64,000 nt of DNA from the NCBI GenBank assembly GCA_965243185.1, contig OZ251531.1, positions 2,914,001 through 2,978,000 on the forward strand, written 5' to 3'. Every line of letters starts with the position of its first letter. The first letter of the stretch is position 1. The stretch comes from CBDBCU01 sp965243185. Lineage in GTDB: Bacteria; Chloroflexota; Dehalococcoidia; Lucifugimonadales; UBA3495. A program made the position numbers and the translations under genes. Of the stretch, positions 41,879 to 47,664 are shown piece by piece. The notes beneath the pieces were generated by a model that was not told the origin of the DNA, searched no databases, and saw nothing but the letters and a program-made list of their open reading frames with translations.

Positions 41879-42934
41879 ATGCGCGTAATCCTGACCCTTG
41901 CCGTCCTAGCCGCCTTGGTCGCTTGTTCGGCCGGCGCCCCTGCGGCAACGCCGTTGCCGGGGCCGACCATTCCCATCGCCGTGGACGTCGAACATCAGCC
42001 CGGCGTGGCGCGGTTGACCGCGACCGTGGCGACGGCTATGCCGGAGCCTACGGCCACGCCCCGGTCAGCCCCGACGGTTGCCCGCCCGCCGGCTAATGCC
42101 GGCATCTGCTACCGGACGCCGGAGTTGCAGCGATGGATCATCCAACGCTTGGGCATCCCGTCCTGCCGTCTGATCACTGAGCCGGAGCTTTACCGCATCA
42201 CTGACGGGCTGGATATTCCCGCCATCCTGAAGCCCGGCGACTTGGACGGCTTGGCCAATGTGCCGACGGTAGTGATTAATGGCTACTGCCAGGATTGGAC
42301 GGACGCCGCCGTAGCTGCCGTGATGCTGGAGGGTCTGAACCCGGAGGCCAGCATTGGAATTGAAAGCGATTTGCCCTTTGTTGGGGAGCATTCCCAGATG
42401 CAGCTGATGGGATATGTGATTTACCCGGATGGCGAGGGCAATACCTGGGACGCCGCTGAGATACTGGTTAATGCCAACAACTATTTCGGGATTAAGGTCA
42501 CTGAGGCCCAAGCTGAAGGCTGGCATAAGCGGGCGGTGGCCTTAAAGCAGACCATCAACCGCCGCGCCCACGCTATCGCTACTGCCATCGGCGTAGCCCG
42601 GACAGGCGACGCTGGGTTGGTTCGGCTGAAAAGTCAGGGTGTGGCCGTAATCGGCGCCGAGGGGGAACCGGGCGCGGTGGTAGTTACGGTTGGGCTGCGC
42701 TTGGCGCAGGCTATGCCCGACTGCGAGGAGGAGGCAGGGATGCTATGTGAAACGTGCCAAGAGCGTCCGGCAACGGAAACCTGGTATCGGGGGAGGAAGT
42801 CGGGCATCGGGAAAGACAAAGCAATCGACGCGGTTAAGGTCTGCGGACCCTGCGCCCAATTTGCCGAGCGGCTGGTCAGCGAACTCGGGCAGAGCAGCGC
42901 CCGGGTGGGTCGGCGGGGAAAGGATGACGACTAA
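41879..42934 (+). CDS. Lipoprotein with C-terminal zinc-ribbon-like tail
   Basis: A 351-residue protein. The signal peptide is MRVILTLAVLAALVAC with a lipobox-like LVAC, then a Pro/Thr-rich stretch. The middle has CYRTPELQRWIIQRLGIPSC and a repeated INGYCQDW-type segment. The last 65 residues carry CETC..CGPC, a zinc-ribbon pattern. A strong internal start exists: ATG at 42740 after GAGGAGGCAGGG begins exactly at MLCETC. Thus the gene may give both a lipoprotein and a separate small zinc protein, or two genes may have fused. Confidence 0.6.
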   Translation: MRVILTLAVLAALVACSAGAPAATPLPGPTIPIAVDVEHQPGVARLTATVATAMPEPTATPRSAPTVARPPANAGICYRTPELQRWIIQRLGIPSCRLITEPELYRITDGLDIPAILKPGDLDGLANVPTVVINGYCQDWTDAAVAAVMLEGLNPEASIGIESDLPFVGEHSQMQLMGYVIYPDGEGNTWDAAEILVNANNYFGIKVTEAQAEGWHKRAVALKQTINRRAHAIATAIGVARTGDAGLVRLKSQGVAVIGAEGEPGAVVVTVGLRLAQAMPDCEEEAGMLCETCQERPATETWYRGRKSGIGKDKAIDAVKVCGPCAQFAERLVSELGQSSARVGRRGKDDD

Positions 42935-43059
42935 AGAAGCGGCGTAAGCGGAGTTGACGGCGTTTCCCGCCCTTGGGTAGCCCTACCCTACCCTTAGGCT
43001 GGGAAACGCCCCGAAATCAAGCTCCAGGGATGAAACAGGAGACATTACGGAGGCTGTGT

Positions 43060-43269
43060 ATGCCCGTCCAAATCCAGAAAGTGCATATCCTTGGTTCCTA
43101 CGGATACTCAACCCTTTGCGGCCGTATCAAGATTGAGGGGTTGGAAGCGGGCGCATCCCGAAGGGCGGTGCGGATCGACAACGACAAAGGCGGCTTGCCT
43201 GCCGTGGTCAAGGGAATTACCGGCGATTACTGCCGGCGCTGCGCTGCCACTGCCCGCCGGCCGGTCTAG
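43060..43269 (+). CDS. Small Cys-rich protein, repeat copy 1
   Basis: A 69-residue protein from ATG 43060, with CGGAGG about seven bases before it. Cys occur in YSTLCGRIKI and GDYCRRCAAT, matching a single C-G plus CxxC zinc-site pattern seen in nearby small genes. The copy at 43406 encodes almost the same protein, with one Pro-to-Leu change next to the end. Function unknown. Confidence 0.65.
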   Translation: MPVQIQKVHILGSYGYSTLCGRIKIEGLEAGASRRAVRIDNDKGGLPAVVKGITGDYCRRCAATARRPV

Positions 43270-43405
43270 ATGTCGACTAAAGAAGCGGCGTAAGCGGAGT
43301 TGACGGCGTTTCCCGCCCTTGGGTAGCCCTACCCTACCCTTAGGCTGGGAAACGCCCCGAAATCAAGCTCCAGGGATGAAACAGGAGACATTACGGAGGC
43401 TGTGT

Positions 43406-43615
43406 ATGCCCGTCCAAATCCAGAAAGTGCATATCCTTGGTTCCTACGGATACTCAACCCTTTGCGGCCGTATCAAGATTGAGGGGTTGGAAGCGGGCGC
43501 ATCCCGAAGGGCGGTGCGGATCGACAACGACAAAGGCGGCTTGCCTGCCGTGGTCAAGGGAATTACCGGCGATTACTGCCGGCGCTGCGCTGCCACTGCC
43601 CGCCGGCTGGTCTAG
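43406..43615 (+). CDS. Small Cys-rich protein, repeat copy 2
   Basis: The 346-bp duplicate of the gene at 43060, 69 residues. The only amino-acid difference is near the C-terminus (ARRLV versus ARRPV). Same start and ribosome-binding site. The high identity indicates a recent event or gene conversion. Confidence 0.65.
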   Translation: MPVQIQKVHILGSYGYSTLCGRIKIEGLEAGASRRAVRIDNDKGGLPAVVKGITGDYCRRCAATARRLV

Positions 43616-43727
43616 ATGTCGACTAAAGAAGCGGCGTAAGCGGAGTTGACGGCGTTTCCCGCCCTTGGGTAGCCCTACCCTACCCTTGGGCGGGGGACAA
43701 ACCCGGATGCGCTGGAGGAGGCGCAAC

Positions 43728-43964
43728 ATGGAAATCGTGGAATGCCCCGGTTGCTTTAGCGACCTTAACATCCCGTCCCTGGAGCGTATGGATGAACTGC
43801 GGACGGCGCTGTCCGATATGCCGGGATACGAGGATTTGACGCTGCGCTGCAAGTTCTGCGGCACGGTCTTTCCGGCATCCCAGGGGCGGACGCCGGCCCA
43901 GCAGGAGCAGGAAGCCAAGGACATCATCGCCCGACTGATCCGGGAGATGCGGGAGGGTCGATAA
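43728..43964 (+). CDS. Small zinc-ribbon protein
   Basis: A 78-residue protein from ATG 43728, with GGAGGAGG ahead. An N-terminal CPGC and a middle CKFC make a four-Cys zinc ribbon near residues 6-48. The C-terminus is a basic-acidic helix (EQEAKDIIARLIREM). Its stop overlaps the next start (TAATG), so the two are translationally coupled. Role unknown; small ribbons often bind nucleic acid or partners. Confidence 0.65.
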   Translation: MEIVECPGCFSDLNIPSLERMDELRTALSDMPGYEDLTLRCKFCGTVFPASQGRTPAQQEQEAKDIIARLIREMREGR

Positions 43965-44275
43965 TGCACACCTGCCACTTCAGCGACGATGGCTTGAAGG
44001 CTTACTGCGGCGTGTCGGTGGCCGAAATGGTAACCGACCACTACACCAGGGACAGCCTGGACGCCGTCACCTGCGCGGTCTGCTTGGAGGTCATCAACGA
44101 CCGCTACCGCGTTCCGGATAACCGCGCCGGTTACTGCGCCTGCGTTCCCGCGCCGGGGTGGTGGAAGGTCGCGGATCTGGCGGTCTGCCCCTGCTGCGGA
44201 CATCCGGTATGCGCCGAATGCTATCAGCAGCACCGGCAGGAATGCCGCGCTGCCGGGGAGGTGGCTTATGTCTGA
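43964..44275 (+). CDS. Small protein with multiple zinc knuckles
   Basis: A 103-residue protein starting at 43964, overlapping the previous stop by one base. Cys pattern: HTCHF, AYCG, TCAVC, CACV, CPCCGHPVCAEC. The last block resembles a RING-like or ZZ-like zinc site, with up to nine Cys. No catalytic motif. The next gene starts eight bases before this stop. Together with its neighbours it forms a coupled chain. Confidence 0.6.
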   Translation: MHTCHFSDDGLKAYCGVSVAEMVTDHYTRDSLDAVTCAVCLEVINDRYRVPDNRAGYCACVPAPGWWKVADLAVCPCCGHPVCAECYQQHRQECRAAGEVAYV

Positions 44276-44426
44276 CCCTATCCCGCCGTCCCTTGATCCG
44301 GAGTGGACGCATTTTGCCCGCTACACGATTAAATCTACCGCGCTGGTGCAGAATGTCTTTGACCTGCATCGCAAGCGGTATGCGCTGGTAGCGTTGCTCC
44401 GGCGCATCATCGATAGCCGGAGTTAG
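44268..44426 (+). CDS. Very small unknown protein
   Basis: A 52-residue protein from ATG 44268, which overlaps the end of the upstream gene by eight bases and has GGGGAGG seven bases before it. The sequence begins MSDPIPPSLDPEWTHFARY and ends with a basic helix. No motif. The overlap and strong ribosome-binding site argue that it is made. Confidence 0.5.
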   Translation: MSDPIPPSLDPEWTHFARYTIKSTALVQNVFDLHRKRYALVALLRRIIDSRS

Positions 44427-44440
44427 AGGAGGTATCGGCA

Positions 44441-44653
44441 ATGCCCATGGGAACGCCCTTGATTCACATTCCGGTGGAGCCGGAGGAACGGCGGCAGTCG
44501 GATGGCGGCGTCGCGGAGTTCAAGACCCTGTGCGGCCAATGGCGGCAGTGGCAGCACCTCCTCGGCAACTACCGGCCGCGGTCCGCCGGCCGGCCGGTGG
44601 ACGAGGACAACACCGAACCCACCTGTCTCAGGTGCACCAAAAAACGGGGGTAA
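44441..44653 (+). CDS. Small Cys-containing protein
   Basis: A 70-residue protein from ATG 44441, after AGAGGAGG. The pattern TLCGQ..TCLRC is the same C-G plus CxxC arrangement as in the repeat-encoded proteins and is shared with small phage zinc proteins that I recall. The 25-residue N-terminal part is acidic. Follows the previous gene by 15 bases. Confidence 0.55.
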   Translation: MPMGTPLIHIPVEPEERRQSDGGVAEFKTLCGQWRQWQHLLGNYRPRSAGRPVDEDNTEPTCLRCTKKRG

Positions 44654-44655
44654 TT

Positions 44656-44988
44656 ATGAACGAGTCCCTTTCTCTAATGCGGGAGTTTCACATCGACGAG
44701 CTCTCGGGAGCAACACGGCCGACGGAAGACTTTCGCGCCGTGGTCGCCGAGGTGAAGGAGTTCATCGCGGACAACGGCTGTCCGGTATCCATTTTGCTCT
44801 ACGTCGCCGACGGTGAGGGCGAAGAGAGCCATCATTACCTGTGGGGACATTCCGGGCCGACGGATGCGGCCGTGGCGTCCGTTGAGGAGCTCAAGTCCTG
44901 GGCGCGAGAGCGGCACCCGCGGGATCCGGTGGGGTTTGTGCTGGTGATGGAGAAAGATGGCCGGCCGCTGGGCCGCGAGGAGTTTTAG
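44656..44988 (+). CDS. Unknown small acidic protein
   Basis: A 110-residue protein from ATG 44656, three bases after the previous stop. The sequence is acidic with an alpha/beta appearance: VVAEVKEFIADNGCPVSILLYVADG, then VEELKSWARERHPRD. No recognisable family. No membrane segment. It is the largest of the small cluster without a zinc pattern, and ends with PLGREEF. Confidence 0.6.
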   Translation: MNESLSLMREFHIDELSGATRPTEDFRAVVAEVKEFIADNGCPVSILLYVADGEGEESHHYLWGHSGPTDAAVASVEELKSWARERHPRDPVGFVLVMEKDGRPLGREEF

Positions 44989-45039
44989 CGGCGACCGCGA
45001 CGCCGCAAAGGATAAAAATGGAGTATCAGGGAGGGAATA

Positions 45040-45183
45040 ATGGCCGCGTATTGCTTTAAGTGCCGGAGCAAACGGGAGGTCTCCGACCCGGAGCAGGTCG
45101 TCCTGAAAAACGGCCGGCTGGCCACCCGGGCGACGTGCACGGTGTGCGGAACGAAGGTCTTTTCCTTCGGGAAGCCCGGCTAG
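45040..45183 (+). CDS. DUF5679-like zinc-ribbon protein
   Basis: A 47-residue protein from ATG 45040, with GAGGGA upstream. The pattern YCFKCRSKREVSDPE, then CTVCGTKVFSFGK, matches the small DUF5679 ribbon as I remember it: two CxxC pairs. Such proteins are common in bacteria and archaea with unknown function. It lies after the acidic gene on the same strand. Confidence 0.75.
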   Translation: MAAYCFKCRSKREVSDPEQVVLKNGRLATRATCTVCGTKVFSFGKPG

Positions 45184-45204
45184 TTAGCCAGGGGGTGGGG
45201 TTCG

Positions 45205-45284
45205 GTTGCATTTGCCGGGGGAGTTCCATAATCCAGTCCGCCGATGCAAGGCGGCATGGTCAAGCATCCCCCGGCAAATGCAAC
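45205..45284. other. Large hairpin with 18-bp perfect stem
   Basis: GTTGCATTTGCCGGGGGA (45205-45222) is perfectly complementary to 45267-45284. Inside is a smaller CCGCC/GGCGG stem. The 80-base structure begins 21 bases after the DUF5679-like gene and ends at an ATG (45285). It may be an RNA element, a protein-binding palindrome or an insertion relic. The rest of 45184-45479 holds no clear gene apart from the fragment listed next. Confidence 0.6.
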
Positions 45285-45389
45285 ATGGCGCCCGAATCTA
45301 ATCGATAGTTCCATTGCATCCCCCCGGGCTGCCCCAACCCGCCTGCGCCCGGCTATGGGCTGTGCTACAACTGCTGGCGCAGTAAATAG
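45285..45389 (+). pseudogene. Possible broken zinc-finger micro-gene
   Basis: An ATG directly after the large hairpin opens a 7-codon frame that ends at an in-frame TAG (45306). The same frame then continues for 26 more codons: CIPPGCPNPP, GLCYNCWRSK, and a second TAG (45387). The CxxxxC..CxxC pattern looks like a real zinc-binding module. Either the gene was inactivated by one base change, or a start after 45308 is used. There is no good ribosome-binding site for the latter. Confidence 0.35.
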
Positions 45390-45479
45390 CGCTTTCCCGC
45401 TGACGAGGGAATAGACTCCCCGGGCAAAGTAAATGATAAAATCGGGGTGGAATTTCCAGAATGGCGGAGAGGGTGAAGG

Positions 45480-45668
45480 ATGATGCTGATTACCAAGCTG
45501 CGATGCCCGGACTGCAAGGGCCGGTTACGGGTTACCTACGAAGTAGATATCGATACCCTCCTCATGTTTTGCAAGAACTGGTGTACCGTCAAAGAGGAGG
45601 TCAAGCCGGGAGGCCGGACGGTGTCCGGCCGCCGGTTCATGCGGCGGCCGGAAGGTCGGGTTGACTAG
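45480..45668 (+). CDS. Small zinc-ribbon-like protein
   Basis: A 62-residue protein, ATG 45480 (or 45483), after GAGAGGG. CPDCKG and CKNWC give a four-Cys pattern; the C-terminus is basic (RRFMRRPEGR). It is the last rightward gene before the leftward block and ends 14 bp before the converging gene. Confidence 0.6.
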   Translation: MMLITKLRCPDCKGRLRVTYEVDIDTLLMFCKNWCTVKEEVKPGGRTVSGRRFMRRPEGRVD

Positions 45669-45681
45669 AGCGGCGGGTCGG

Positions 45682-45957
45682 CTACCGGGAAGCGGTCAGG
45701 CTGCGGGTGTCCGCGAACTCTTTCAACTCCAGATAGGCGCCTACCCAAGCCTGCGGGTCCGTCAAGGCGATGGCAAAGCCGATGGCCAAGGCCAAGCCGG
45801 CCACTATCATAGCTACGGATATGGATATGCCGGCCACTGCCACACCCCAATTACTGGAATTGCCCGGCGGGCGATAGCCGTGGGCGTTCTCTACCCCCCG
45901 GCGGTGCGCGATTGCCTCTTGGCGAGCCTGCTTTGCCCGCCTCCAAACGCCTTGCAT
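45682..45957 (-). CDS. Single-pass membrane protein
   Basis: A 91-residue protein from ATG 45957 with GGAGG nine bases upstream. The basic N-terminus is followed by one hydrophobic segment (about residues 38-66) and an acidic-basic tail. The likely topology is one pass. It is last in the leftward block. Function unknown. Confidence 0.65.
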   Translation of the reverse strand: MQGVWRRAKQARQEAIAHRRGVENAHGYRPPGNSSNWGVAVAGISISVAMIVAGLALAIGFAIALTDPQAWVGAYLELKEFADTRSLTASR

Positions 45958-45958
45958 C

Positions 45959-46198
45959 TTATTTCACCTCCCTCAGGTCGACCGTGGCCGCCTCGGCTCG
46001 CACAAAGCAGTCCTTGGCCTCCAAGAGATGCCGCAGACCCGCGGCTACTTCCTGGGGGGCCAGAGTTTCCCCGGCGGCCAGCTCGTGGGCCAGTTGGCAA
46101 AATTGTTTGCTGACCGCCGCCAGTTGCGGCGGCAGGTGTTCATAGGTAAAGAACTCCAGGATCGGATAGTTTCCGACCACCGGGTATCGTTCAGCCAT
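45959..46198 (-). CDS. Unknown small soluble protein
   Basis: A 79-residue protein from ATG 46198, whose start overlaps the end of the preceding 52-residue gene by eight bases. Sequence begins MAERYPVVGNYPILEFFTYEHLP and has one Cys per half; it is mainly helical and similar in style to small genes found in phages and plasmids. Its stop lies next to the following start, so coupling is likely. Confidence 0.6.
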   Translation of the reverse strand: MAERYPVVGNYPILEFFTYEHLPPQLAAVSKQFCQLAHELAAGETLAPQEVAAGLRHLLEAKDCFVRAEAATVDLREVK

Positions 46199-46349
46199 TG
46201 GGATCCTCCTTCTTTGTCGGCTTTATCGGATGCCGCCGTTCGTACTGCTCCCGGCGGCGGGCGTGTTTATCGGCCAAAGCCTTAATCTCCAAGTCGCCTT
46301 TGCGGGGGTGCATCAGTTTGGCCGACATAATCTCATCTGGAATTCGCAT
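46191..46349 (-). CDS. Very small basic protein
   Basis: At most 52 residues from ATG 46349, or 45 from ATG 46328. The first start lies within the 3' half of an 18-bp hairpin (46346-46385) and has no clear ribosome-binding site; the second has a weak GATGAG. The sequence is very basic (RKGDLEIKALADKHARRRE). It links the hairpin to the next gene. Possible DNA-binding or translocated peptide; no family. Confidence 0.45.
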   Translation of the reverse strand: MRIPDEIMSAKLMHPRKGDLEIKALADKHARRREQYERRHPIKPTKKEDPNG

Positions 46350-46385
46350 TCTTGGCGGACGCCGGGCGGCGTCCGCCAAGAATGC
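46346..46385. promoter_or_regulatory. Perfect 18-bp hairpin between block genes
   Basis: GCATTCTTGGCGGACGCC (46346-46363) pairs perfectly with 46368-46385 across a four-base loop. It starts five bases past the end of the 263-residue gene. There is no T run for termination. It covers the first start of the 52-residue gene, so it may control that start or protect the mRNA end. Confidence 0.6.
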
Positions 46386-46389
46386 AGGG

Positions 46390-47181
46390 TTAGATTCCCA
46401 TACCACTGCCGCTCATCTGCCCGGACATCTTGCCGCCGAGCTGGCGAGCTCCGCCGCTGATGGCGCGGACGTCGCGGACGCCCTGATAGCCGATCAGGGC
46501 GACGATGCCCAGCAACAGTACCAGGTACACCGCGGCGAAAACGATTTCCAGCAGGGAACCGAAGTCGCCGGTGGAACGATACGCGGTATTGGCGTCAGTA
46601 ACCACTGACGCGGAGTTGAGCTGGGTCATAATCGGGGAAACCAGGTAGATGGCGACCACTACGGCGACCAGCATCCCCAAGCGGGTATAGAGGCCCTGTT
46701 TCCAGTCGCCGCCGCCGGCGAAGGCTTGGGCTACCGGCCCCATAATCATCGACACAATCAGGAAAATGGGAATCAGGTTGATGACGGTGCCGGTGATGTT
46801 GCCGAACAGGTTAAGCTCCGCCGGGCGTTCTATCCATTTGCCTCCGGTAACATCCGCTTTACTGCCTACGGCGGTCGCGACGGGAATGGCGTTGCCGTTG
46901 ACGGTGTACCAGTTAGCACCCGCATCCGTGGCACCTGGGGTAGTGATTTGGCAGCCTGTCCCGTCCTTTTCCGCGTCCGCCGCGGCTGTTGGCGCGGTAC
47001 TCCCATCCGGGTCTTGGTTCTGCACGGCGACAAAGATGGTGTTGCCCACCTTGCAGTGGTCGCTCATCTGAGCGAGCAGGACTTCGTTGGCGTCGACCAT
47101 CGGCTGATAGAAGGCAATGCTGACCAGAGCCAGCAAACCGCTCGCGATGAGCGAGCCAACACGGGAGGATAAGATGCCCAT
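46390..47181 (-). CDS. Four-pass membrane protein of the block
   Basis: A 263-residue protein. Hydrophobic segments lie near residues 7-27, 130-155, 167-187 and 206-230. The N-terminal segment may be an uncleaved signal. The loop between segments 1 and 2 (about 100 residues) has two Cys (HCKV and TGCQ) and looks extracytoplasmic. The C-terminus is Gly/Met-rich (SGQMSGSGMGI). No family. It lies after the helicase and the 133-residue membrane gene in the leftward block. Confidence 0.7.
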   Translation of the reverse strand: MGILSSRVGSLIASGLLALVSIAFYQPMVDANEVLLAQMSDHCKVGNTIFVAVQNQDPDGSTAPTAAADAEKDGTGCQITTPGATDAGANWYTVNGNAIPVATAVGSKADVTGGKWIERPAELNLFGNITGTVINLIPIFLIVSMIMGPVAQAFAGGGDWKQGLYTRLGMLVAVVVAIYLVSPIMTQLNSASVVTDANTAYRSTGDFGSLLEIVFAAVYLVLLLGIVALIGYQGVRDVRAISGGARQLGGKMSGQMSGSGMGI

Positions 47182-47262
47182 GGTATCTCTCCGGTGTAGC
47201 CGTTTAATGGCATCAGCCGCATCCGTTAAAGGATTTCGGATGCGGCGTTAATCAGCACCACT

Positions 47263-47664
47263 CTATAATCGCCTCCGGCCGGAAGTTTTGCGGCGGGCCC
47301 GGCTGTCCACAGGGAACTCGCGCCAACGGCGGGACAGCCGAGGGATGACAAATTTTGAGGCAAGGCGGATTGCCAGATAAGAAGTCAGCCAGACGCCGAG
47401 CGCCCGGCCGGCGATGATGAACCAGGCGGGCAAAGGCGTCGGCCGTCCGGACTGGACATAGTCCAGGACACTCTCGGCGGCCGCCCACCCGCTGACGAAG
47501 CCCAGGATGGCGCCAAGGGCATAGATGGCGGCTTTCAGAGTCGCCGGAGTGGATATTTCCGCCAGCGGGGAAAGGGCGGCCCCCAGCGGCCAGGCGACGG
47601 CGTAGGAAACCCGCAGCACGGGGCGCAGCGCCCGCCGTCCGGCCCGTTTCAGTAATGCTTTCAT
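47263..47664 (-). CDS. Membrane protein with basic tail
   Basis: A 133-residue protein whose ATG overlaps the helicase stop (ATGA), so translation is coupled. Two or three hydrophobic segments (about residues 19-38, 43-62 and 80-100) are followed by an Arg-rich tail (SRARRKTSGRRRL). No family. The basic tail resembles the tails of the helicase and the 2028-residue protein. Confidence 0.7.
   Translation of the reverse strand: MKALLKRAGRRALRPVLRVSYAVAWPLGAALSPLAEISTPATLKAAIYALGAILGFVSGWAAAESVLDYVQSGRPTPLPAWFIIAGRALGVWLTSYLAIRLASKFVIPRLSRRWREFPVDSRARRKTSGRRRL

Larger units (their letters stand above)
42922..43686 (+). repeat. Tandem 346-bp repeat, two full copies plus a partial third
   Basis: Units begin near 42922, 43268 and 43614, each opening with CGACTAAAGAAGCGGCG. 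Copies 1 and 2 differ by a handful of bases over 346 bp; copy 3 keeps only the first 70-75 bp. Each unit has a hairpin (GGCGTTTCCC/GGGAAACGCC, inner GGGTAG/CTACCC) upstream of a 69-codon gene. Arrays of this kind arise by slippage or unequal recombination. Confidence 0.9.

Noticed and set aside
42922..43686. CRISPR array
   Set aside because: The repeat unit is 346 bp with a coding gene inside and no spacers; no cas genes are near.
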